A stretch of DNA of 64,000 nt from Bacillus mycoides. Lineage in GTDB: Bacteria; Bacillota; Bacilli; Bacillales; Bacillaceae_G. Shown here piece by piece: positions 41,959 through 51,330 of this stretch (position 1 is the first letter of the stretch; each line of letters opens with the position of its first letter). The notes beneath the pieces were generated by a model that worked only from the letters and a program-made list of their open reading frames with translations, was not told where the DNA came from and searched no databases. The position numbers and the translations under genes were made by a program. The stretch lies in NCBI RefSeq assembly GCF_018742245.1, contig NZ_CP036132.1:553001-617000 (forward strand), in the 5' to 3' direction.

Positions 41959-44319
41959 ATGGCAGAAGCATTAGTGAAAAAGAAACTTATGCTAGAAGGT
42001 TTAGATTGTGCAAATTGTGCAATGAAAATTGAAAAAGGTGTTGGGAATATAGAAGGAGTAACGTCTTGTTCCGTAAACTTCGCAACAAAAACGATGCTTT
42101 TAGAAACACCGCAAAATAAAGAAAATCAAGTTGTTACGGAAGCGAAGCAACTTGTTACAAAATTAGAGCCGCATATTAAAGTGCAAGAAGAACAAAAAAC
42201 AAAATCAATAAAAGAAGTATTTGTATTAGAAGGCTTAGATTGTGCAAATTGTGCAATGAAGATTGAAAATAAGGTAAAGGAAATGCCAACAGTTTCAGAA
42301 GCGACTGTTGATTTCGTATCAAAGAAACTACGAGTAGAAGTTACGAATAAAAGAGAAATTGAATCGACTGTGCAAAATATAAAAAATGTTGTTCAAAAGT
42401 TAGAGCCAGATGTAAAAGTTGTTCGGGAAGAGGAAAAAGGACACGACCACGGTCATGATCATGGTGATGGAAATGTGAAAAAGATGATAGGACGATTAGT
42501 AGTCGGTGGAATTTTGACAGGAATTGCTGCATTAGCTGGATTACCGCAAATGATAACAATTCCATTATTCGTCCTTGCGTATTTATTAATAGGTGGAGAT
42601 ATCGTTTGGAGAGCGGTAAGAAACATAACTCGCGGCCAAGTATTCGATGAAAACTTTTTAATGGCGATTGCAACTTTAGGAGCTTTCGCGATTCAACAAT
42701 ATCCAGAAGCTGTAGCAGTTATGCTATTTTATCAAGTAGGGGAATTGTTCCAAAGTATTGCAGTAAATCGTTCTCGAAAATCAATTACGTCATTAATGGA
42801 TATTCGTCCTGACTATGCGAATGTGAAATTTGGAAATGAAACGAAACAAGTATCACCAGAAGATGTGCAAATTGGTGAGTATATTATCGTAAAACCAGGT
42901 GAAAAAGTACCGTTAGACGGGAAAGTAATTGAGGGAACATCAATGATGGATACTTCAGCGCTAACAGGTGAGTCTGTACCGCGAGAAGTAGAAGTTGGTA
43001 ATGACGTATTAAGTGGTTTTGTAAACCAAAATGGTGTATTAATTGTTGAAGTTACAAAAGAGTTCGGTGAATCGACTGTATCGAAAATTTTAGACTTAGT
43101 ACAAAATGCAAGTAGCAAAAAAGCACCAACAGAAAACTTTATTACGAAGTTTGCACGTTATTACACTCCTGTTGTAGTTATAACAGCAGCAATAATGGCA
43201 TTTATTCCACCACTTATTTTAGAGGGTGCTACATTCTCCGATTGGATTTATAGAGCGTTAGTGTTCTTAGTAATCTCTTGTCCATGTGCGCTCGTTGTAT
43301 CGATTCCTCTTGGATTCTTTGGCGGTATTGGTGGGGCATCTAAAAGTGGTATTTTAGTAAAAGGAAGTAACTATTTAGAAGCATTGAATGATGTGAAATA
43401 TATCGTTTTTGATAAAACAGGAACATTAACAAAAGGTGTCTTTAAAGTTACGAAGATGGAGCCTAGTGAAGGTATTACAGCTGAAGAGCTATTAGAATAT
43501 GCAGCATTTGCAGAAGTATATTCAAATCATCCGATTGCACAATCTATTCGAAATGCATATGGAAAATCAATCGATGAAAATGCTATTGAAGACTATAGTG
43601 AAATTTCTGGTCATGGTACGGTTGTAAAAGCACAAGGAAAAGAAATTTTCGCAGGTAATGCTAAATTAATGAGCAAAGAAAACATTACATTTAAGCAACC
43701 CAATACAGTAGGTACACTCGTTCATGTTGCTGTAGATGGTAAATATGCGGGTTACATCGTTATCTCTGATGAGGTAAAAGAGGATTCAAAACAAGCAATT
43801 CAAAAGTTAAAAGAACTAGGTATTAAGAAGACAGTCATGTTAACTGGTGATGCAAAATCAGTTGGTGCAGCTGTTGGTAAAGAATTAGGTTTAGATGAAG
43901 TTCATGCCGAATTATTACCACACCAAAAAGTAGAAGAAATCGAAAAAATTGATGCAGCAAAACGCGGTAAAGAAAAGATTGCATTTGTTGGTGATGGTAT
44001 TAATGATACACCAGTATTAGCACGAGCAGACGTTGGTATTGCGATGGGCGGTTTAGGGTCAGATGCAGCAATTGAAGCTGCTGACATCGTTATTATGACT
44101 GATGAGCCTTCAAAAATTGTGACAGCAGTAAAAATTGCAAAACGTACACGTAGCATCGTATGGCAAAATATTATATTTGCATTAGGGGTAAAAGGGTTAG
44201 TGTTATTACTCGGCGCCTTTGGTATTGCAACAATGTGGGAAGCGGTCTTCTCAGATGTTGGTGTGACGCTACTTGCAGTTTTAAATGCAATGCGTGTACT
44301 GAGAGTGAAAGATTTATAA
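41959..44319 (+). CDS. cadA: P1B-type heavy-metal efflux ATPase (CadA/ZntA)
   Basis: A 786-residue ATPase. Two N-terminal HMA domains have GLDCANC (Cys pairs 17/20 and 95/98), followed by a His-rich linker (GHDHGHDHGDG), TM segments, the actuator TGES, the CPC metal motif (441-443), DKTGT phosphorylation site (485-489), HP in NHPIA and GDGIND. CPC with two CANC domains and a CadC-like repressor indicates Cd2+/Zn2+/Pb2+ export. A GGAGGGAG ribosome site precedes the ATG. The tandem HMA domains are about 50 percent alike, suggesting internal duplication. Confidence 0.93.
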   Translation: MAEALVKKKLMLEGLDCANCAMKIEKGVGNIEGVTSCSVNFATKTMLLETPQNKENQVVTEAKQLVTKLEPHIKVQEEQKTKSIKEVFVLEGLDCANCAMKIENKVKEMPTVSEATVDFVSKKLRVEVTNKREIESTVQNIKNVVQKLEPDVKVVREEEKGHDHGHDHGDGNVKKMIGRLVVGGILTGIAALAGLPQMITIPLFVLAYLLIGGDIVWRAVRNITRGQVFDENFLMAIATLGAFAIQQYPEAVAVMLFYQVGELFQSIAVNRSRKSITSLMDIRPDYANVKFGNETKQVSPEDVQIGEYIIVKPGEKVPLDGKVIEGTSMMDTSALTGESVPREVEVGNDVLSGFVNQNGVLIVEVTKEFGESTVSKILDLVQNASSKKAPTENFITKFARYYTPVVVITAAIMAFIPPLILEGATFSDWIYRALVFLVISCPCALVVSIPLGFFGGIGGASKSGILVKGSNYLEALNDVKYIVFDKTGTLTKGVFKVTKMEPSEGITAEELLEYAAFAEVYSNHPIAQSIRNAYGKSIDENAIEDYSEISGHGTVVKAQGKEIFAGNAKLMSKENITFKQPNTVGTLVHVAVDGKYAGYIVISDEVKEDSKQAIQKLKELGIKKTVMLTGDAKSVGAAVGKELGLDEVHAELLPHQKVEEIEKIDAAKRGKEKIAFVGDGINDTPVLARADVGIAMGGLGSDAAIEAADIVIMTDEPSKIVTAVKIAKRTRSIVWQNIIFALGVKGLVLLLGAFGIATMWEAVFSDVGVTLLAVLNAMRVLRVKDL

Positions 44320-44320
44320 A

Positions 44321-44358
44321 AATAAGAGAGGGCGCGATTACGCCCTCTCTTATTTTTA
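44321..44358. terminator. Terminator of the cadCA-type operon
   Basis: AATAAGAGAGGGCG pairs with CGCCCTCTCTTATT around a 6-nt loop and leads into TTTT. Confidence 0.92.
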
Positions 44359-44408
44359 TTATTTTACTGTGTTATTGAGGATGACTGTTGGTAGCGTAAT
44401 ATTGAAAA

Positions 44409-44438
44409 AAACAGAGAAGGAGAAACTTCTCTGTTTAT
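44409..44438 (-). terminator. Terminator of pncB
   Basis: AAACAGAGAAG and its complement CTTCTCTGTTT form a stem with a 6-nt loop directly beyond the pncB stop codon; a T run follows on the minus strand. Confidence 0.85.
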
Positions 44439-45898
44439 TTTTGTATATTTTTCGCAACCTTTTCTCGAACAGTTTGAATATAATTCATTTTATGATCCCA
44501 ACATTCTTGGCTTAAATCGACAGGGTACTCTTCAGGGTTTAAAGTTCGCATATACTCTTCCCAAAATAGTGAGAGGCTGCGTTCGTTATATTTTTGGATA
44601 TCTAATATATTGGGTAATTCATACGTTCTTTTACCGTTAACGAAAATATCTTGATGCAGTTCGCGTGCTTCAAAGTTTGTTACGAATTTACTTATATATG
44701 TGTGAACAGGATGGAACATTTTTAAACGTTCTTCTTTTCCAGGTTCTTCTGACTCTAACGCAATATAATCGCCTTCTGCATGATCGTTAACACGGTTAAT
44801 AATACGATAAATTCGTTTAAGTCCTGGAGTGGTAATTTTTTCAGGGTTAGATGAAATTTTAATTGTATCATTTAATTTTCCGTCAGTATCTTCAATAGCG
44901 ACTAGTTTGTAAACAGCCCCTAATGCTGGTTGCTCAAAGGCTGTAATCAGCTTTGTGCCAACACCCCATACATCAATCTTTGCCCCTTGAGATTTCAAAT
45001 GCATAATCGTATATTCATCTAAATCGCTAGAAGCGATAATTTTTGTGTTTGTAAATCCAGCTTCATCAAGTTGTTTTCTTGCTTCCTTTGATAAATATGC
45101 CATATCACCACTATCCAGGCGAATGCCATAAAAATTGATACGATCCCCGAATTCTTTTGCGACACGAATCGCATTTGGAACACCAGATTTCAAAGTGTCG
45201 TATGTATCGACGAGAAATACGCATTTTTTATGTGTTTCAGCATATTTTTTAAACGCAACATATTCATCACGATATGCTTGAACGAAAGAGTGGGCATGTG
45301 TGCCGGCTACAGGGATGCCAAAGCGTTTCCCTGCCCGAACGTTACTTGTAGAAGAGAAACCGCCAATGAAAGCAGCTCGTGTTCCCCAAAGGGCAGCATC
45401 AAACTCATGAGCACGCCTTGTACCGAACTCTAAAAGCTCATCGTTATTTGCAGCGTGCTTCATACGTGCAGCTTTTGTAGCAATTAATGTTTGGTAATTT
45501 ACAATATTTAAGAGGGCGGTTTCAATTATTTGTGCCTCGCCAAGTGGTGCATCGACACGTAATAAAGGCTCATTATTAAAAACAACTTCGCCTTCTTGCA
45601 TACTACGAATTATTCCAGTGAACTTCATATTTTGTAAATAATGAAGGAAGTCTTCTTCAAATTGCAGCTCGGCTAAATAAGCGAGATCACTTTCGGTAAA
45701 GCTGAAATTTTCTATGTACTCTACAATTTTTTCAAGCCCAGCAAAAACAGCATAGCCGTTTTCAAACGGAAGCTTTCGAAAGTATAGATCAAAAACAGAA
45801 CGGCGAGTATGAATACCATCTTTCCAATATGTATAAGCCATGTTGATTTGATATAAATCTGTATGTAAGGCGTAACTATCGTCTTTATAATGATTCAT
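44435..45898 (-). CDS. pncB: Nicotinate phosphoribosyltransferase
   Basis: A 487-residue enzyme converting nicotinate and PRPP (with ATP) to nicotinate mononucleotide for NAD salvage. Typical features are LHTDLYQINMAYTYW at the N-terminus, EFGTRRAHEFDAALWGTRAAFIGGFSSTSNVRAGKRFGIPVAGTHAHSF (about 158-206), VDTYDTLKSGVPNAI and GIRLDSGDMAYLSKEAR. It is monocistronic and divergent from nprR. A GGAGGTG ribosome site precedes the ATG. Confidence 0.95.
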   Translation of the reverse strand: MNHYKDDSYALHTDLYQINMAYTYWKDGIHTRRSVFDLYFRKLPFENGYAVFAGLEKIVEYIENFSFTESDLAYLAELQFEEDFLHYLQNMKFTGIIRSMQEGEVVFNNEPLLRVDAPLGEAQIIETALLNIVNYQTLIATKAARMKHAANNDELLEFGTRRAHEFDAALWGTRAAFIGGFSSTSNVRAGKRFGIPVAGTHAHSFVQAYRDEYVAFKKYAETHKKCVFLVDTYDTLKSGVPNAIRVAKEFGDRINFYGIRLDSGDMAYLSKEARKQLDEAGFTNTKIIASSDLDEYTIMHLKSQGAKIDVWGVGTKLITAFEQPALGAVYKLVAIEDTDGKLNDTIKISSNPEKITTPGLKRIYRIINRVNDHAEGDYIALESEEPGKEERLKMFHPVHTYISKFVTNFEARELHQDIFVNGKRTYELPNILDIQKYNERSLSLFWEEYMRTLNPEEYPVDLSQECWDHKMNYIQTVREKVAKNIQK

Positions 45899-45991
45899 TG
45901 CGAAAACACCTCCGTAATTTGGTTATAGTATACCAATTTTTCCCCTTTCGTAGCAAAGAAGTAATAGGGGATTGAAGTCAAGAGAGAAAAA

Positions 45992-46007
45992 AATGAAATA
46001 ATGCATA
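45992..46007 (+). promoter_or_regulatory. PlcR-like box upstream of nprR
   Basis: AATGAAATAATGCATA matches the PlcR consensus TATGNAN4TNCATA except for the first base. It lies 90 nt before the nprR ATG. Linking PlcR to nprR expression would fit what I recall of the control of this quorum system in the B. cereus group. Confidence 0.55.
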
Positions 46008-46097
46008 TTTTTTAGAAAATTTACATTTATCAATTTATATTTCTTTAGATTTTATGTATTATTAGAGTAATGGGGGTAATGAGAATGGAGGAGGACA

Positions 46098-47369
46098 ATG
46101 CAACAAACATTAGAAAAAATAGGCAAGCAAGTCTTTTATAAACGGCTACAGCAAAAAATGACACAAGAAGAATTATGTCAGGGCATTTGTTCTGTCTCAT
46201 ATTTAAGTAAGATCGAAAATGGAAAGATTGAAGCATCAGAAGAAATTCTACAATTGCTCTGCACAAGACTAGAAATTGCTGTGACAGATTTGAGAGATGT
46301 AGAAGAAGATGTGAAGGTGAAGTTGGACGAGTGGTTGAATGCACTAATTCATTTGGACAAGCAACAGGTAGAACGCATATATGAAGAGTTACAAGGTGAA
46401 ATAAAACATGTTGTAGATTTTGAAATTATAAATTATTATAAACTGCTTTATACACGTTATTTAATTATGAAAAGGGATTTTCCTGCTGTTGAAGAAGAGT
46501 TAGAGAGCTTAAAGAAGATGTACAAAAAGTATTCACCATTCCAGAAATTATTATATACGTATAGCAAAGGGTTATATTATTTTTTACAACATAAATATAA
46601 GAGGGCTTTGGAGTACTTGGCTCGAACAGAAGTAATGGCAAAGGAACAAGGTTATCACGAAAATGGAATATATTTTAATTTAGCTCTTGTTTATAATGAA
46701 TTAGAAGTTGAACATATGACTTTACATTTTGCTAATGTAGCGATGGAAGGATTTAAGAATGAATATAAGTTCCGTTATGTGATAAATTGCCAATTACTTA
46801 TTGCGCTGAGTTATATACAAAAAAAACAATATAATGAAGCGCTATCTATTTATAACAATATTTTGAGAGAAGCAAATTCTTTCGCTGATAAAGAAAGCAT
46901 AACAGCTATTGCTTTAAATAACTTAGGATTCTTGTACTATAACTTAAAAGATTATGCAAAAGCTAAAGATTATTATTTGCAATGCTTACAGTATAAGAAG
47001 GAAGAGGATTTAAATTATATTGATGCAGTATATGAGATTGCTTTACAATGTATTGAATTAAAAGAATTTGAAGAAGCGAAAGATTGGATCGGTAAAGGGA
47101 TAGATGTCGCGAAGAGGGATGAAAAGTATAAAAGTATGCTATATATACTTTTAATGCTTAAGTATAAATACTTTGAAACTAAAGATGTTTATAAAAAATT
47201 TTTAGAAGTTGAGGCAATCCCATTTTTTAGAGGTGAAGAGAATAAAAAGGAATTAAAAATGGTGTATTTAGAACTAGCAGGGTATCATGAAGAATTATTA
47301 GAGTTTCGAGAAAGTAATAACTATTATAAATTAGCAATTAATTTATTAGAAGAAAAGGGAGGAAAATAA
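46098..47369 (+). CDS. nprR: NprR quorum-sensing regulator (RNPP family)
   Basis: A 423-residue regulator: N-terminal HTH (about 8-65, KMTQEELCQGICSVSYLSKIENGK) followed by a series of TPR repeats (for example KYKRALEYLARTEVMA, QYNEALSIYNNILREA, DYAKAKDYYLQCLQYK). This is the size and layout of NprR in the B. cereus group. It binds the processed NprX peptide and activates nprA and other degradation genes early in sporulation. The nprX gene begins 1 nt after its stop codon. A GGAGGAGG ribosome site precedes the ATG. Confidence 0.92.
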   Translation: MQQTLEKIGKQVFYKRLQQKMTQEELCQGICSVSYLSKIENGKIEASEEILQLLCTRLEIAVTDLRDVEEDVKVKLDEWLNALIHLDKQQVERIYEELQGEIKHVVDFEIINYYKLLYTRYLIMKRDFPAVEEELESLKKMYKKYSPFQKLLYTYSKGLYYFLQHKYKRALEYLARTEVMAKEQGYHENGIYFNLALVYNELEVEHMTLHFANVAMEGFKNEYKFRYVINCQLLIALSYIQKKQYNEALSIYNNILREANSFADKESITAIALNNLGFLYYNLKDYAKAKDYYLQCLQYKKEEDLNYIDAVYEIALQCIELKEFEEAKDWIGKGIDVAKRDEKYKSMLYILLMLKYKYFETKDVYKKFLEVEAIPFFRGEENKKELKMVYLELAGYHEELLEFRESNNYYKLAINLLEEKGGK

Positions 47370-47370
47370 T

Positions 47371-47496
47371 ATGAAGAAAATAATTATTGGTGCTTTGGCT
47401 TTGGTAGCTGTATTAGTGGTATTGGAACCGCAATATGCTTGGACATCGGATATCTATGGTCAAGGAGAGAAAGTAGTTGAAGTGATAAACTCTTAA
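47371..47496 (+). CDS. nprX: NprX signalling peptide precursor
   Basis: A 41-residue frame starting MKKIIIGALALVAVLVVLEP directly after nprR, with GGGAGG upstream. The hydrophobic N-terminus acts as an export signal, and the central part QYAWTSDIYGQGEKV holds the mature signal. In well-known strains the signal is SKPDIVG; here the matching position reads TSDIYG, a different pherotype. The exported precursor would be cut outside, reimported and bound by NprR. Confidence 0.85.
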   Translation: MKKIIIGALALVAVLVVLEPQYAWTSDIYGQGEKVVEVINS

Positions 47497-47499
47497 TAA

Positions 47500-47530
47500 A
47501 AACCCCTTTCCAAACGGAAAGGGGTTTCTC
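47500..47530 (+). terminator. Terminator after nprX
   Basis: AAACCCCTTTCC pairs with GGAAAGGGGTTT around a 4-5 nt loop. Confidence 0.88.
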
Positions 47531-47650
47531 ATTATTTGTTCCCTAAAATTCTACAAAACTTGAGAAAAAAGTTATTTGAATTTTTAGTATATTAATAGTG
47601 GAAACATAATGCTAATATGAAATTACTCTTTTTCAAAAATTTTTTATTAG

Positions 47651-49363
<1,713 letters not shown>

Positions 49364-49411
49364 GATATTTCTATTCATATGAGATAGGTATTAATAGAAT
49401 ATACTTCAAAA

Positions 49412-49447
49412 AATAAAGAAGGAGCATAGGCTCCTTCTTTATTTTTT
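49412..49447. terminator. Bidirectional terminator between nprA and the TVP38 gene
   Basis: AATAAAGAAGGAG pairs with CTCCTTCTTTATT around a 6-nt loop between convergent genes. Confidence 0.9.
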
Positions 49448-49987
49448 TCTCCATTTTTTCCACAAATAAAACAATCCAACGCAACCCGCGATTGTTACAA
49501 TCCACTTCGCTTCATTTGTTCCGTTAATGACATGATATGCAGAATATACTTCAATCAATAAGGCTGGTACTTTCCCTATTGTACTGGCAATACTGAAAGA
49601 GAGTAATGACATTTTGCCGAGAGCTGCAAATAAAGTAACGATACTGGACGGAATGAAAGGAATAAAACGAAAAGATAGGACGAGTAGAAATGCCTCTCTG
49701 CCTTCTACGTAAAGAAGACGTTCTACCTTTGGATACTTATTTACTTTATCGTGAGTGAACTTTTGAAGGCCTATGCGATAAATATAAAACGAGATAATAG
49801 CCCCTAATGCCTCACCTGAGATCGAAATGATTGTGCCATTTGTTACACCGAAGAGCTGTATATTAATGGCGGTCAAAAAAATACTAGGGATAAAACCTAA
49901 AAGACTGATGATGATGTTGATTAAGATACTAAGTGGAATTGCGATTGAATAATAGTCTGTTAAGAAGTTTTGAATTGTTTCAGCCAT
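49439..49987 (-). CDS. TVP38/TMEM64-family membrane protein
   Basis: A 182-residue protein with about five hydrophobic segments and the SNARE-associated/VTT pattern: NIQLFGVTNGTIISISGEALGAIISFYIYRIG in the first half and FLLVLSFRFIPFIPSSIVTLFAALGKMSLLSF in the second. Family members act in lipid scrambling and envelope homeostasis. ATG 49987 has AAGGA 8 nt upstream; the frame to 50032 has none. The two motifs are present but the exact substrate is unknown. Confidence 0.82.
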   Translation of the reverse strand: MAETIQNFLTDYYSIAIPLSILINIIISLLGFIPSIFLTAINIQLFGVTNGTIISISGEALGAIISFYIYRIGLQKFTHDKVNKYPKVERLLYVEGREAFLLVLSFRFIPFIPSSIVTLFAALGKMSLLSFSIASTIGKVPALLIEVYSAYHVINGTNEAKWIVTIAGCVGLFYLWKKWRKK

Positions 49988-50387
49988 TTTATAAAATCCT
50001 TTATCTTTTTTTGCATTACACCATATTTCCATTGTATAGGCAAGTGCAAATTTACATAATGTAGAAAACAGTTGATAGAAAGGGGTTTGTATACCTTATA
50101 TAGGTATTGGGTATATAAAAGTAGGGGTATATTTATTCTGTTTAAAAAACACTCCATAAACCCTATATTTAAAGGATTTATGGAGTGTTGTGATTGGTAT
50201 TTTTATCTGGGAAATAATCAGAAAAACATGGGGGTATATTTTAAGGGGGGCGAAAAACAGTGATTTGATGAAAGGGGGTTGGAAAATATAGTGAAATGAA
50301 TGAGGGATTTTAAAACTGTATACATTTTTTCTTTGTGAAATTGACTTTTAGTGGAGTTACGATAATAATCATGGAAGAGGTGATACG
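49988..50387. other. Intergenic region upstream of the toxin-like lipoprotein
   Basis: A 400-nt stretch with no convincing gene. It contains a 17-bp palindrome ATACCT-TATAT-AGGTAT at 50091-50107 followed by further GGGTATAT and GGGGTATAT repeats, and a 13-bp hairpin at 50148-50189 (AACACTCCATAAA and complement). The layout (promoter-like region, operator-like repeats, hairpin) could serve a short RNA or a regulatory leader. Confidence 0.45.
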
Positions 50388-50906
50388 ATGAAACGACTAA
50401 GTAGTCTTTTCTTGAGTAGTTTATTGGCACTAATGCTGATTTTAAGTGGATGTGCAGGAAAAGAACAAAAAACAGAAAAACCAAAAGAGGATCATTCTAC
50501 ATCAGTAGAAAAAATTAGTGATAATATTTTAGATGAAATGGAAGGGCCACCTAAAAATGGTCATACGATTGAAAGGCATGTTGGAAAGACAGAAGAAGAG
50601 CTGAAAAAACGTTTGAGTACAGATAAAGTTTCAGCGGCAAGTACATACTATGATAAGGAAACAGCGACAAAGGCTGTGAAAGATAGTTTAAAACAACATG
50701 ATAAAGAAATTCAGGATTGGTTAAAAAACTCTAAAGAGGCTCGCCTTGTATTGAATACAACTCATTCATTCCCAGTTGGAAAAACAGTAATAAAGAAAAA
50801 TATGAATGTAAAAGACAAACTAGTAAAGACTGTTACTGTTTTAGCGAGAGATAAATCAGGAGATCTAGGATTTAAGATTATTACTTCTTATCCATCAGAT
50901 AAATAA
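50388..50906 (+). CDS. Lipoprotein with bacterial RNase A-like toxin domain
   Basis: A 172-residue protein: lipoprotein signal with lipobox LSGC (Cys 22), short linker, then a BECR-fold RNase A-like domain (about 56-170) like CdiA-CT of Yersinia kristensenii. From memory that toxin uses His175, Arg186, Thr276 and Tyr278; here H64, R75, T166 and Y168 fall at the same relative spacing (11, 102 and 104 versus 11, 101 and 103). It should cleave RNA. As a lipoprotein with no export domain its delivery mode is unclear. The next gene is a candidate immunity protein. GAGGTGATACG precedes the ATG. Confidence 0.75.
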   Translation: MKRLSSLFLSSLLALMLILSGCAGKEQKTEKPKEDHSTSVEKISDNILDEMEGPPKNGHTIERHVGKTEEELKKRLSTDKVSAASTYYDKETATKAVKDSLKQHDKEIQDWLKNSKEARLVLNTTHSFPVGKTVIKKNMNVKDKLVKTVTVLARDKSGDLGFKIITSYPSDK

Positions 50907-50920
50907 AGGGGGGAGTATAT

Positions 50921-51193
50921 ATGTATCCAACATTACAATACTTTTTAAAATCATACTGTACGTTAAGTATTCATGAGGATGAAATAGTAAGCGTGATGGA
51001 AGAGTTTATAGAGCAAGAAGATGAAGGAATTGTTTTGAAATTACGCGATGAATTAGTAAATATGAAGAAAAAGAACGCGTGGGAAGAAGCGTGCGTATTA
51101 GCTGCGAAGCAAGGGAATCGTATGTGGTCTTTAGAAGAAACGAAAGACCATCTCGAAACTTTTTTACTATTATTGCAAAAGAAAAAGGCGTGA
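50921..51193 (+). CDS. Candidate CdiI-type immunity protein
   Basis: A 90-residue soluble, helical protein beginning MYPTLQYFLKSYC, with an EEFIEQEDEGIVLKLRDELV segment. The L-x-x-F-L-x-x-Y start and later acidic helix are like the CdiI_2 family of contact-dependent inhibition immunity proteins. It lies 14 nt after the RNase A-like lipoprotein gene with its own AAGGGGGGAG ribosome site, so the two form an operon. By position and size it should bind and neutralise the toxin in the cytoplasm. Confidence 0.7.
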   Translation: MYPTLQYFLKSYCTLSIHEDEIVSVMEEFIEQEDEGIVLKLRDELVNMKKKNAWEEACVLAAKQGNRMWSLEETKDHLETFLLLLQKKKA

Positions 51194-51212
51194 GTAGATC
51201 ACGCCTTTTTGC
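51182..51212 (+). terminator. Terminator of the toxin-immunity operon
   Basis: AAAAAGGCGTGA pairs with TCACGCCTTTTT around a 5-nt loop; the first arm includes the stop codon. Confidence 0.9.
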
Positions 51213-51330
51213 ATACGCTTTTTGAAATTTGTCCGTTTGATATTATCTCATTGTTTTGGGGCACTTTTATATACGCTTTTTGAAATTTGTCCATTTGATA
51301 TTACTTCACCGTTTTGTGTTACTTTTTTAT
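51212..51330 (-). repeat. Diverged tandem duplication at the VanW 3' end
   Basis: Two adjacent copies of a roughly 58-60 bp unit, beginning ATACGCTTTTTGAAATTTGT at 51213 and 51271. They differ by a few substitutions and by two bases in a T run (TTTTAT versus TTTTTTAT). The inner copy encodes the present C-terminus of the VanW protein; the outer one follows the stop codon and would encode the same kind of residues if two bases were restored. Confidence 0.8.

Noticed and set aside
50072..50263. 63-codon frame upstream of the toxin gene
   Set aside because: It runs through a 13-bp hairpin and operator-like repeats and has no ribosome site.
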